Below, piece by piece: positions 37,719 through 47,759 of a stretch of DNA of 64,000 nt (positions are counted from its first letter, which is position 1; each line of letters starts with the position of its first letter). The stretch spans positions 17,921,831 to 17,985,830 of the forward strand of contig NC_089325.1 in the NCBI RefSeq assembly GCF_036669915.1, written 5' to 3'. The stretch comes from Pocillopora verrucosa (Eukaryota; Cnidaria; Anthozoa; Scleractinia; Pocilloporidae). The position numbers and the translations under genes are program-made. The notes below the pieces were generated by a model. The model searched no databases. It was not told the origin of the DNA and saw only the letters and a list, made by a program, of their open reading frames with translations.

Positions 37719-38028
37719 CATCGTCGTCATCATCATCAGGTCGAGCTTGCTCGGTATCCCATGAATGACCCTCCCTCCACCTGTCTCTGTCTTTCATTGC
37801 AATTGGTAGTTCTTCAAGTCTGCTTCCTCTGTCATCCATCAATTGGTCAGTGTAGGTTTTTTTTGGGCGTCCTCTCGGCTGATGTCCATGTGTTGGCCTC
37901 CAGAGTAATACATCCCCTGCTCCTTTACTGCGCCAACAATGCCCAGCGAATCTCATCCTTTGTTGCTGTAGCGATTTACTAATTGGCGGGATGTGGCCGT
38001 AGAGCTCTTCGTTTGTGGGGTAGTCCAT
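37719..38028 (-). pseudogene. RTE LINE C-terminal region
   Basis: Frame with ISKSLQQQRMRFAGHCWRSK and RGRPKKTYTDQLMDD, the conserved C-terminal block of cnidarian RTE proteins. It ends in an Asp run encoded by the GATGAT tail and is separated from the RT by a frame change near 38035. Confidence 0.8.
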
Positions 38029-38040
38029 CCACGATCTGTT

Positions 38041-38910
38041 TCAGGCAATGCATAGCATTCTAGTGTATGCTCCGTCGATTTTCTTTTCCAGATGCGTTGT
38101 TAAGGTCCAGGAGACTGAAAAGACGGTCTCCACTGCTGCTCGAAAGAAGTTTCTTTTCAGGTTGTCTGGAAGGTTTGATTTCCATATCTTGTCCATTTCA
38201 TTTAGAGCATCCCACGCTTTTCCTAGTCTGATGTTCACATCATGTTCAGTAGAGGCGATGTAGCTTCCCAGGTGTTTAAAATCTTCCACTTGCTTTCTTT
38301 TCTCACCATCGAGACTCTTCATCCCTTCTGACGCATCTTGATTGAAGCAGATGAACTCTGTTTTATCTGCACTGAGGTTGAGCCCTATCTCCTTTGCTGT
38401 TCTTTCAATGCTGTGTAGCAGGAATGTTGCATCTTTTAGGACGTCAGCCAGCACTGCTAAGTCGTCAGCATAGTCTGTATCTGTTACTTTCATAGTTGGG
38501 AAGCATTTGCTCTTCCGCTTTGCGAGGGTAAAGCCAAGTTCATTGTTCTTGTCTAGAGCTTTACGCAGTACATAGTCAAGACATATAATGAATATGTATG
38601 GGGCTAGTGTATTACCTTGGAGGACTCCAGCACTGATATCGAAGAAGTCTGTGTCTCCATCAGGGGAGCGAACCATAGATTGGGTGTCCTGATACATTAT
38701 CATGATGGCATCTACTGTTTCCTTGGTATTCCATAGGCGGATAAGATCTCTTTCATCTCTCCGCGGTGGATCGAATCAAAGGCTTTTGAAAAGTCGATGA
38801 AAAGGAGAGTAGCTGGAAGGTTTTTAGATTTTATGCCTTCCAAGATACGTCTGATGGTGAGTATTTGTCTTGAGGTTGATCGGTTTGTGCGGAACCCGTT
38901 TTGGTTTTTT
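38041..38910 (-). pseudogene. RTE LINE reverse transcriptase, partial
   Basis: Upstream (38710-38910) the minus strand reads QNGFRTNRST and LLFIDFSKAFDSIHR, the RT finger and palm motif A with its Asp. After a frameshift near 38705 the frame continues with GVLQGNTLAPYIFIICLDYV and DTDYADDLAVLAD (motif C, YADD), then the thumb. The first part of the RT, before QNGFR, is missing together with the end of the endonuclease frame. Confidence 0.85.
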
Positions 38911-38916
38911 CATGCA

Positions 38917-40020
38917 TCATGTTTCTTTGCATGCTAATTCAAAAAGGTTGTATCTTGTGTTAGTACTTTTTGTCAGAGTTGTGTCTTGTAGAGCAGCAAA
39001 TCTATTTTTTACTCTGGTAATGAAGGTGTTGCGTATTTCAGAGTTGTCTTTTAGATGTGTCCAGTCGTATGGAGAAATGTTGCTGTTCTTCTTTTTGTTT
39101 GCTCGAAGACTCAGACGTATTTGGGTGGAGACGACACGATGGTCTGATGCTACGCTGACAAAGGAGTTAAATGCTCTACAATTCTTTGCACTGTTTTTCC
39201 ACTTCCGATTGTTGATCACGTAGTCTAACTGTGCCTTGCTCCCATTTGGTGATATGTGTATCCATAGCTGACCTGTTCTTTTCTGGTATTTCGTGTTGAG
39301 ACATAAGAGATTGTTGTCATTGATGTAGTCTTTTAGCTTGGAGCCATTTCTGTTGGTTTGAGTGTGATATGCATATTTGAAGCCATCAAGTTGCCCAAGA
39401 TGTGCATTTAAGTCGCCTGCAATAATTAATATATTGTGTTTGGGAACTTGTCTGGTGACTGATATTAGGTCCTCGTAAAATGTTTCGACTTTTGTTTCGT
39501 CGCTTACGTTGGTGTGGCTGTAGCAGGAGATAATAGTGGTCTGAGGATTTCCATTGAAGGTAGCTATCATAATTCTAGGTGTTATCATTTCAGCACTGAT
39601 AAGAGCATTGTAGGCTTGTGGGCTAAATAGCATTCTGATTCCTCCAGTGGCCTCATTCACACTTTTCTTCCATGCAGAGCAGGTGATAAGTCTCCAGCTG
39701 CCAAAGATGTGTTCTTTTGTTGCAAATTCCTCGTGTATAAATCTGTGTTCTTGTATACAGATGATGTCATGTTTTGTAGAATCAGCTGAGGCGATTAGTT
39801 CAGGTATCTTTCCTTCTTTCTGGAGTGTTTGGACATTGAAGGCCGCAATGAAGATGTCTTTCTTTCCCTTCATCAGTCTGGAATTGATTTTTTTTGTTTG
39901 GATCGCTTTGGTTTTAGCAGTTGATTTTTCGACTGCAACCTGAAACGTCATTGCAGGACGCGCTCCATGGTTGACCGCGCAACGAGCGATGCGGGATGAA
40001 CGTCTTGGGTTTTGTGTCAT
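38917..40020 (-). CDS. RTE LINE endonuclease (exonuclease-endonuclease-phosphatase fold)
   Basis: A 367-codon frame. After a basic N-terminus, residues about 55-310 show the APE motifs: IAAFNVQTLQ, DIICIQEHRF, ILIIAGDLNAHLG, and the terminal ASDHRVV. These supply the catalytic Glu, Asp, Asn and His expected for the nicking enzyme that starts target-primed reverse transcription. The frame ends shortly after the endonuclease at a deletion of the following few hundred base pairs. Confidence 0.88.
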   Translation of the reverse strand: MTQNPRRSSRIARCAVNHGARPAMTFQVAVEKSTAKTKAIQTKKINSRLMKGKKDIFIAAFNVQTLQKEGKIPELIASADSTKHDIICIQEHRFIHEEFATKEHIFGSWRLITCSAWKKSVNEATGGIRMLFSPQAYNALISAEMITPRIMIATFNGNPQTTIISCYSHTNVSDETKVETFYEDLISVTRQVPKHNILIIAGDLNAHLGQLDGFKYAYHTQTNRNGSKLKDYINDNNLLCLNTKYQKRTGQLWIHISPNGSKAQLDYVINNRKWKNSAKNCRAFNSFVSVASDHRVVSTQIRLSLRANKKKNSNISPYDWTHLKDNSEIRNTFITRVKNRFAALQDTTLTKSTNTRYNLFELACKET

Positions 40021-40567
40021 TTCATACTTTCAAAGGCTGGATTGACACTTGTGGTCGCTACTCCATACAAGTGTGAGCAATACTCTGTATCAGAGCGTTT
40101 GTGCTAAGCCGAAACAATCAACATTGGTTGTAGTGAATTGCCTCGCCACAAGTAGCTTGAACCAACTTTTCAATATCTCGATCATTGCTTCATCTACTAT
40201 CCAACATCCTGCCTCCCGATGTTTTCACCTTTATCACGGGTAGAGTGGCTGACATGTGTTTCACCTTGCTAAAGGGCGACCTGTGATTTTGTCCGGCACC
40301 GCTTATTGGTTATTCGCAGCTAACCTCTATATCTAGAGGCTGTTCCCCTATCTGCAACCTGGGGAGCCGGTGGATGGGAGTTCGCACCTCCACACCACTA
40401 ACGCAGGTGTTTGATTCTTCTAAAAAGGTACTTAATTAACACAGGCGAGAAGAAAAGTGGAAGAAAACTAATTATGTACGTACACAACCTGTCAAAATCA
40501 ATGAAATCCTAATTGCAGAAGTTATGAATGAAAGGACAAGTTTTGCATTGTGCTCGAGGGCATTCAA

Positions 40568-40716
40568 ACTACTCAACTAGTAGTGAAAATAAGCCTCCCA
40601 GTTGGCTTGTTAGCTCAGTTGATAGAGCACTGCTCCGGTATTGCAGAGGTCATGGGTTTAAGTCCCGTAAGGGCTTGAATTTTTTCAGGCATTATTTTCG
40701 CTACTAGTTGAGTAGT
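40568..40716. repeat. tRNA-centred hairpin repeat (foldback carrying a tRNA-Thr-like sequence)
   Basis: Arms ACTACTCAACTAGTAGTGAA (from 40568) and its inverse (to 40716) match over about 25 bp with one mismatch. The tRNA-like sequence at 40604-40676 sits in the loop. From general knowledge, this tRNA plus CTACTAGTTGAGTAGT-type arm is a frequent repeat in coral sequence, so it looks like a mobile or amplified unit rather than a plain gene. Confidence 0.75.
40604..40676 (+). tRNA. tRNA-like sequence, Thr-type (GGT), probably non-functional
   Basis: GGCTTGTTAGCTCAGTTGAT gives a perfect A box. The loop is CCGGTAT, so the anticodon would be GGT but base 33 is C instead of T. The T-arm ATGGGTTTAAGTCCCGT is paired. 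The acceptor stem has a mismatch. Best read as the body of the hairpin repeat. Confidence 0.5.
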
Positions 40717-40788
40717 ATTCATAACTGCGAGGATCGTTTTCATTCGAATCGTGAAACTTATCACATCAGTTTCCTGGATCTACGTTTC

Positions 40789-40857
40789 CAGCTGAAGCAA
40801 ACCCGAAGAGTCCTTCGGGTTCGAGTCCTGTCAGAGATGCTCCTCTTTTCTTCCATT
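40789..40857 (+). repeat. B-box-like hairpin repeat copy
   Basis: CCCGAAGAGTCCTTCGGG is a perfect 7-bp stem with a 4-nt loop, followed directly by GGTTCGAGTCC, an exact Pol III B box, and TGTCAGAGATGCTCCTC. The same block recurs at about 43318-43383 and, degraded, at 35956-36012, always near the start of a tandem unit. It may be the 3' half of an old tRNA. Confidence 0.5.
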
Positions 40858-41471
40858 ATATTGTTGAGAAATAAATTTGCATTGAATTTTTAAATTTTTT
40901 TTCCAAGTAAAAATGGAGGAGTATTCAACTATTACTTACAAGTCTCTGATAAGTTTTTCGATTCTTTTTATGAGGTTTTGGGATGGGAGTTGGTCTGCCT
41001 GAAGCGAACTAGGACAGCTCGGTGTCTAGTAAACACCTTTCCGCAGAACAAGTACATTATTATTAGCGCACTATTGAAGATGCTCCTATTTTTTCATTTG
41101 CCAGAATATATGAATGCATGATACTAGGAATGTATTCAGTATGTGGCCTTCGCAATAAAATGAATGTATATAACCAGCAGATAAAGATAGGCAAGAGGTG
41201 ATTACAGACCACTTCTTTATAACTCCTAAGTCTAAGAGAAAAGTTAAAAAGACTAACTCGAATGTGAAGGTGTGACTGGAGCCAGAAAACAGAAAGCGTC
41301 CATTGCCAACCACTTTTTAAGGTACTCGATCCATACGAAGTCGTGGTTCCAATTTTAGCCCAGTTTTCTCTACTATGATATCGTTTTCTTCCTGCTTTGA
41401 GATGATAGTTCTTTATCGTCCTATCAAATATGGCAACTTATCCTAAAAATTTTAAAAAAAGTAAGAAGCTG

Positions 41472-41575
41472 CACCTCCGACGGGACTCGAACCCGCAATC
41501 TTCGGCTACGCTCTGTTCACAAGTGGACACCCGTGATTTAGGAGGCCGACGCGTTATCCATTACGCTACAGAGGC
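41472..41575 (-). tRNA. tRNA-Arg (anticodon CCT) with 31-nt intron
   Basis: Identical over the 73 mature bases to the copy at 36450-36553, while the 31-nt intron differs at about six positions. A T-run terminator lies 15-20 nt downstream on the minus strand. Confidence 0.92.
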
Positions 41576-41722
41576 CACTTAATAACAGAAGTAAAGATTT
41601 TAAAATATTATTTGAAAGTCAGTAGTGGATTTTATTTTTTAAACAGTCATTTCTGGTTAGTAATTGGCTCATTATCATTTGTTATGATATTAATCTGCTG
41701 GTGCTGCAATAGTACCCGCTCA

Positions 41723-41750
41723 GGTCGTGAGTTCAACCCTCGCAAGGACC
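41723..41750 (+). pseudogene. 3' fragment of the Ile-like tRNA
   Basis: GGTCGTGAGTTCAACCCTCG and the following AAGGACC match the T-arm and 3' acceptor strand of the Ile-type sequence in unit A. The 5' two thirds are deleted. Confidence 0.6.
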
Positions 41751-42189
41751 GAAAAACTCTTCCTTTTTTTCTTCACCTAGAAATGCTTTTAAAAATTTTT
41801 TTTTCTTGTATCCTGTAAAATTCCATTACAAAGTACTTCATATTCTCTTCCTGCATAAGTAAATAGTCACAAAAAAGTCCGCAGGTGTTTGATTCCACTG
41901 ACAAGGTGCTTAATTAACACAGGCGAGAAGAAAAGTGGAGAAAACTAATTATTAACGTACACAATCTGTCAAAATCAATGACATCCTAATTTCAGAAGTT
42001 ATGAATGAAAGGACAAGTTTTACATTGTGCACGAGGGTATTGGAAAGTGCCAGGTTGGTCGTTAGTTTGTAGTGAACTTCTAAACAAAAGAGTGCCTATA
42101 TTTTTTTCGGGTTTAAATGAAATAAGTTGAGGTTGCGAAAAGACAATACCAGTCTCTGAATATCTTTTAGGTAATTCAGAGTTTCTAAG

Positions 42190-43075
42190 TGGAGGGTAAG
42201 TTCTTTATGACGTGTAGCAGTTATCGAGAGAAAGATAACACCATTACTTTTCTCGACGCAGCAATTACAGGGAATTCAGATGGTCTTCTCACTACCACTG
42301 TCTACAGAAAGCCTACCCACACTGTTCAGTACCTAGCCTATGATTCACACCACCCTCAGTCAGTAAAGCGTGGTATTGTTGAGTGTCTATACGACCGAGG
42401 CAAACACTTCATCACAAAACCGTCAGTTATGCCTGAGGAAAGAAACACTTGTCATCAGTACTTGGTTATCCTTCTTCATTTGTACGAAAACCCGCAAAGA
42501 CAACAAGGGTAACAGCCAACAAAGAATCCGCGTAGGAATTTTAATCTACTGCCGTTCTCCCTTACGTAAAAGGTGTATCAGAGGTTCTTTGCCGCTCCCT
42601 ACGACATCAAGGCATACCAATCGTTTTCAAGTCGGACACAACACTTAGGTCTCACTTAGTACGACCTAAAGACGCCCTAGAACCATCAAACAAGACGGTG
42701 TCGTTTACAAGATCCCATGCGAATGCGGCAAAGTGTATATCGGTAAAACTGGGAGATCAATGCGAAAAAGGATATAAGAACACGACAGAGACATACCGTT
42801 TGCTCGTACTCTGACCTCAGCGGTTTCGGAGCACGCGAACGAAACGGGGCATATTCCTATTTGGAGCAAGGTTTAGTTTATTGATCGTGACCCTCGCTGG
42901 TACACACGTAGGGTCAAAGAGGCTATCCATGTAAAAAACAACAGCACGAACAATGACTTAGTTGCTCAACTCCGCCCTGACATGTTAATGAACAAAAGCA
43001 GAATTTTCTTTGGACGAAGGGGAACAATGTACACTAATATTGCTGAACTACAATTTTTTCGCTACTGCAAGTAAA
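42190..43075 (+). mobile_element. Penelope-like element (PLE), 5'-truncated and decayed
   Basis: Translated pieces match the C-terminal half of Penelope-like proteins. TITFLDAAI and TTTVYRKPTHTVQYLAY are the end of the reverse transcriptase. VLPYVKGVSEVLCRSLRHQG is the conserved linker. IPCECGKVYIGKTGRSMRKR (about 42712-42771) is the GIY-YIG nuclease core, followed by SEHANETGHIPIW. The element is broken, with several breaks, and the N-terminal half is absent. It inserted between tandem units B and C. Confidence 0.8.
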
Positions 43076-44189
43076 TATTGCGAGAATAACTGGCATTCTG
43101 TCCGAGGTTGTGCTAAGATAAAATATAAAAGAACATCAAAGGATTGAAAAGATCTGCATCTAAAAATATGATTTAAAGAAATAGCGTACTTTCAAACAAG
43201 TACGTCTGGCTCCAAAAAAAGCTTCTGCTATAAACCTAAACTGACTCTCTTTTCACCGCTGCTCGACGAACAGTTCATATAGTAATCGTGAAACTTGTTA
43301 CATCAGTTTCCTGGATCTGTGTCCCAGCTGAAGCAAACCCGAAGAGTCCTTCGGGTTCGAGTCCTGTCAGAGATGCTCCTCTTTTTTCTATTAAATAGCT
43401 CAGAAATAAATTTGCATTGAGTTTTCAAAAGTTTTTTTCAAGTAAAAATGGATTAGCATTAAACTATTAATTATAAGTCTCTGTAAGTTTCTCAATTCTT
43501 TTTATGAGGTATTAAGATGGGAGTTGGTCCGCCTGAAGCGAACTCGGACAGCTCGGTGCCTAGTAAACACCTTTCCGCAGAACATTAGCGCACTGTTGAA
43601 GATGCTGCTTTTTTTCATTTTCCAGAATATATGAATGCGGAATACTAGGGATACATTCAGTATGCGGCTCTTGCCAAATAATGAAGGTGCATAAACAGCA
43701 GATAAAGATAAGCAAGGGGTGATTACAGACCACTTCTTTATAAGTCCTAAGTCTAAGAGAAAAGTTAAAAAGATTAACTCGGATGTGAAGGTGTGACCGG
43801 AGTCAGAAAACAGAAAGCGTCCATTGCCAACCACTTTTAAAGTACTTAATCCATACGAAGTCGTGGTTCCAATTTTAGCCCAGTTTTCTCTACTATGATA
43901 TCGTTTTCTTCCTGCTTTGAGATAATAGTTCTTTATCATCCTATCAAATATGGCAACTTATCCTAAAAATTTTAAAAAAAGTAAGAAGCTACACCTACAC
44001 CAACAGAAACTGTCCATTGCGAACCACCTCTAAACGTACTTAAATCCATATGAAGTCGTAGTTCCAATGTTACCATAGTGTTTTTTACCCTGATATAGTT
44101 TTCTTCCTGCTTTGAAACAGTAGTATTTTTTTAAATCATTTTATCATATATGGCAGCCTAACCTAGACATGTAAAAAAAGTAGAAAACC

Positions 44190-44274
44190 TATAGCAATCT
44201 TCGGCTATACTCAGTTCATAGGTAATGACCCATGATTTAGGAGGCCGACGCGTTATCCATTACGCTACAGAGGC
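44190..44274 (-). pseudogene. Truncated tRNA-Arg(CCT) pseudogene
   Basis: The 5' half and anticodon stem-loop are identical to the two intact copies and an intron with several changes is present, but the T-arm and 3' acceptor strand are missing (the sequence stops matching after GAAGATTGC). Confidence 0.8.
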
Positions 44275-44449
44275 CACGGCAAGATACAAGATTTTAAAAT
44301 ATTATTTGTAAGGCAGCAGTGGATTTTATGTTCTAATCTTTCATTTCTGTTTAGTAATTGGTTCATTATCATTTGTTATGAAATTAATATGCTGGTGCTC
44401 AACGAAGTGTTACGAAGCATTGGTGCGATCTCTTAGCTTCTAAGGACCG

Positions 44450-44679
44450 CGTGACGAAATACTGCTAGAAGTATGCAGGCATAAATTACCTGGCTCTATA
44501 GAAGTGGCGCACATGGGCACGTGCAATTGAACTTATCACAATAAGCGTGCCACTAATGATTATATAACGAGAGGCGCATTCGGAATGTAGTCAGTTATTT
44601 CTTCGGTCTTTTGAACATGTAACTGCTCGGCTTATGTTGAAGTAATAAATAGGCTTTTTAACCCAAACTTATCGTTACA
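44450..44679 (+). mobile_element. Solo LTR, fossil
   Basis: A 230-bp insertion in unit C, absent from unit A, flanked by the 5-bp duplication GACCG (44445-44449 and 44680-44684). It has an LTR layout: GTGACGAAATACTG near the start, TATATAA near 44560, AATAAA near 44644 and a TTACA end. A 5-bp duplication suits Gypsy, Copia or BEL types. No internal part remains, so it arose by recombination between two LTRs. It is younger than the tandem duplication that made unit C. Confidence 0.7.
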
Positions 44680-45337
44680 GACCGGTAATTGCCTTTGCCA
44701 TTTTATTTCAACACACCTTCCTATCATGCATTTTCGCAAATTGAAACATTTCATATTTACAACAAAGATATTTAAAACCTATAAATAATCGATTAACTCG
44801 TCTCTCACTTATAGGCCATTATAGAAATTAGTTGATTAAACAAAGGCGGATAGTGACAGCTGAGTTTTTCTCCAACTGCACTTTTGTTTCCCTCGATAAT
44901 TAACCACCTATACAATCGTCTCGCTTTCATTTATAAAATATTACAGTCGAATACAATTATGGAGATAATTACTTGTGGAATTTTGATCGCCATTCGGATT
45001 TGGATTGACTAAAAGGTACGCAACTTTAAATTCAAATGATTATAATAACAGTTACTATAGCATTACTAAGAACGGATGGAGCGTAAGGAAAGCGAACCTC
45101 GGAGTGTCGACTTCGTCATCGCTTCTCTCATATTGTACTGCTTTCAATTTTGACCTTATCATGTTTCTGTAGATTATTAAAATTTAATCTATCGATTTAG
45201 TTTGAGATTAATAATGTTGCCCCTAGGAACAAAACGATAACGTTACTTGTTTACAAAGCTCAAAAAAATATCAATGACTTGTAAAAATCCCATCAAATAT
45301 CTTCTGGAACAGTGGTAAAATAATTATTAAATGGATT

Positions 45338-45410
45338 GGGGAAGTAGCTCAAGTAGTAGAGCGCCCACTTGACATGTGGGAGGTACCGGGATCGATACCC
45401 AGATTCTCAA
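45338..45410 (+). pseudogene. Ala-type tRNA copy with Val-type anticodon (GAC)
   Basis: Starts GGGGAAGTAGCTCAAGTAGT. The body is that of the Ala(AGC) gene at 48204. The anticodon stem is CCCAC/GTGGG, a compensated change, and the loop TTGACAT gives GAC. The acceptor has mismatches at both ends (G1-A72, G7-A66) and one in the T-stem. Likely a decaying copy; see findings for the anticodon. Confidence 0.65.
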
Positions 45411-45849
45411 CATTTACGTTTCTTTTTCTAATTGTTTGCAATAGGATGAGTCCTTCTAAAGTTGTTTGCAAATTTCCTTGGTTATTGTCGGAGATCCAAC
45501 TTTTTTACTCGTTCTTTTTTTAATTTCTTGTCAGTCGTGTTGTTTTTGTTTTTCTTTAGTGAGCTCGATTTCAAATCCAGATTTATCAGAAATCGAGGCT
45601 GCTACTCTTAAAAGTAGAAATAGAAGCCATTACTATGGCCTACAGTTCAAACACTAACAATAGCTGACCAGTAGCTTACTTGGCCTCTTAACTCCCTGGG
45701 GCCCGCGGTAAAGTGGATGCGAAAACTGAAACGGAAACGATCCGACTAGTTTTATAAAAGGGACTAAATCAGATCGACCCACTATTACTGTTCGAATCTT
45801 TTTCTTGATAGAGGGGAAGTCTCATCTGCCGTTATTATCTGAGTTCTGG

Positions 45850-45925
45850 ACCGTAAAAGGGAGGTTTGAACTTTGTACCTTTTGACAAAAAGTTGCTCTA
45901 ACCAACTGAGTACCCAATATTGACA
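45850..45925 (-). pseudogene. tRNA-like relic, Asp-type loop
   Basis: The minus strand reads GTACTCAGTTGGTTAGAGC (A-box-like), a loop with GTC in anticodon position and AGTTCAAACCTC (B-box-like). The acceptor stem is not preserved. It could be a tRNA-derived SINE head. Confidence 0.35.
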
Positions 45926-46185
45926 AAATAGTAGGGCAACAGATATTCCCATAGAGCACGCGTATCTTATCAGAAAAAATGACAACAACCACCTTCAATA
46001 ACAAACTTGCCTAGTACGGTCTGAGAGTCTTAAGAGACAGCATTAGGAGGTAAGGTGAGGGCAGCTTTTTTGATTGTATGTAGAAAACTTCACGCTTTGC
46101 AAATGGGCAAAGCTATCTCAAGGTGATCATTTGACAACACAATTTATAAATTATAGTCATAAAAACAAGAGATTAACTTGAAGTT

Positions 46186-46257
46186 GGCTTGTTGGTCCAG
46201 TGGCATGATTCTCGCTTAGGGTGCGAGAGGTCCCGAGTTCGACTCACGAATAGGCCC
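46186..46257 (+). tRNA. tRNA-Pro-like (anticodon AGG), doubtful function
   Basis: 72 nt. Acceptor GGCTTGT/ATAGGCC pairs throughout with wobbles; CTCGC/GCGAG closes the loop TTAGGGT, giving AGG. The T-stem has two mismatches. A TTTT tract follows directly. The overall match to eukaryotic tRNA-Pro(AGG) is strong, but the T-arm suggests a pseudogene or a recently weakened gene. Confidence 0.6.
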
Positions 46258-46530
46258 GTTTTGGCCTGGAATATGGAAGAGTTTTGTTCCTTCACCAACC
46301 TAGTTTAAGATAAAAGAAGACCAAATCAGTCAAAATCAGTCATCTGTAGTGGCAACCCGACATGATTTCTACTCAGAGTTCAGAGTTTTTTCGGGCAGGT
46401 TTTTTCTGGCAAACGTTCTAATCGCGCGTCTATTTTGAACGGCTTCTCAGCTCCGTTAACAAGAAGATTCCAACGTTTTTGTTTTGTGCGCGTGAAAAGG
46501 TTTGTCTGTAATTTCACTGAATACAGTTCA

Positions 46531-47759
46531 AGAGGGTTCCCAATAGGGTTCTTCAATCCCGCGATCCCGCCAAAATTTTTAGTCAATCCCGTTATCCCAA
46601 CAGTTTCTACCTGCCAATCCCGATCCCGATCATGCAATTTTGTTTTGGTCCATTTCCTAAATGTAAGAGGGCCTCTTCGTTAGATGATGATTTGCTAAAC
46701 CAGCATTGGTCCGTTCAATTCTATGATCACCGTAAGGCATGAGTTTATCTCTTTTCACCAAAATGATGATATCGTTCATTTAAGAAGCTTTCAAATTTTT
46801 GCACAAATAAGGTACGCTAGTCACGGTAACGACTTCCTTCCGTTTGATCTCGATCACGGACAAACGTATCAGTAAAGACAGGTCAGTTTTATTGAAACGA
46901 AAAGCAATGTGAACAAGCATAAAAGACAGAAGGTGACGGCAATCCCATTGTTCCATAACAAGGTCAATAAAGAAAAATGAAATGAACACAATTCTGCTGT
47001 TGAAGCGACCTCTTCTTCTGAAGCGGGAACCTCTCCCGAGGAGAGAGTTAGCCTCTCGTTCCAACGATGGAATGTCTCCATCATCACTCGGGGAATTGTA
47101 CTCTAATATTCCATCTTCCTCTTCGTCTTGTTTCTCGCTGTTTTCCTGCTGCTCGACAAATGGCCGACAAATGGGTTCCCCTTTTTAAGCCTTCTTTTGC
47201 ATTTCCAAAGTTTCTTGCGTAATCTAACACCGTAAGAAGTTTATCTTTGTGATACGCAACCGAGTGAATATTTCCCCGTCTAGTGTCAAGCAACTACGAG
47301 TGTCATACTGGAATAATTCTGAGACTTGCTGGAGGTTTTCAAGACCGTTAAGCATTTAAATTGACGCAGCAGTCTTAGATACCACGTTACCCTGAGGGCC
47401 ATTGAGTATTTTTGGTAAACTGGCAACTTCGCTTCCGATAGAATTTTCATTCCTGCGCAATAATTGAAGAGCGTCGCTGACCAACCCGACCGCCTCTTGA
47501 ATGCTAGAGAGCCTGTGCGCCTGGTGCTGTTCATGGACTGATAAGATCAATTTCTTCAGACATTCTCGTCAACGTACATCCCGGTTCTCGGTTCGTTTGA
47601 AGTGATTATTTCCAGAATCCCGCTCCTCAAAATCGCGGATTCCCGCGTTCCGTTCATAATAACAATCCCACATCTCACTCCCCTCCTACTCTAAATTCCC
47701 GGATCTCGGCCTTTAAATAGGCCTATACCGGATCCCGAAAAACCTATTGGGGACCCTCT
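46531..47759. mobile_element. DNA transposon with short TIRs, unclassified
   Basis: The left end AGAGGGTTCCCAATAGG is mirrored at the right end (reverse: AGAGGGTCCCCAATAGG), and both are followed inward by ATCCCG-rich stretches. A TCA trinucleotide flanks both sides (46528-46530 and 47760-47762), a possible 3-bp target duplication. Inside, minus-strand pieces such as AYHKDKLLTVLDYARNFGNA and IQEAVGLVSDALQLLRRNEN look like decayed coding sequence, in several frames. I cannot name the superfamily. Confidence 0.5.

Larger units (their letters stand above)
37719..40401 (-). mobile_element. RTE-type LINE (BovB/RTE-like), internally deleted
   Basis: A minus-strand non-LTR retrotransposon flanked by an exact 11-bp target-site duplication, CGCAGGTGTTT (37708-37718 and 40402-40412). 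The empty site survives in the neighbouring tandem unit at about 41881, which proves the insertion. It carries an AP-type endonuclease, a reverse transcriptase lacking its N-terminal part, and the conserved C-terminal region. The 3' tail is a GATGAT/GACGAT-type microsatellite, as usual for RTE. The 5'UTR, about 380 bp, contains an imperfect hairpin around CTCTATATCTAGAG. Confidence 0.88.
35940..40567. repeat. Tandem tRNA-bearing segment, unit A (interrupted by a LINE)
   Basis: Contains, in order, a B-box-like hairpin region (about 35956-36012), a stretch beginning GGATGGGAGTTGGTCTGCCT, tRNA-Arg(CCT), an Ala-like tRNA, an Ile-like tRNA and a tail GCTTAATTAACACAGGCGAG-like region. The same order and flanks recur in units B (about 40730-42040) and C (about 43260-45450). 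The RTE LINE at 37719-40401 splits this unit near its end. The unit boundaries are approximate. Confidence 0.75.
40730..42040. repeat. Tandem tRNA-bearing segment, unit B
   Basis: Same order as unit A but with a deletion that joins the sequence after tRNA-Arg directly to the 3' part of the Ile-like tRNA (about 41715). Its tail keeps the uninterrupted target site of the RTE LINE. Confidence 0.75.
43260..45450. repeat. Tandem tRNA-bearing segment, unit C
   Basis: The most divergent unit. It keeps the B-box hairpin, the GGATGGGAGTTGGT-like stretch, a truncated tRNA-Arg and an Ala-type tRNA. It has been enlarged by a solo LTR (44450-44679) and by about 280 bp of unplaced sequence at about 44770-45050. 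A second partial copy of the pre-tRNA stretch lies at about 43990-44190. Confidence 0.7.
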
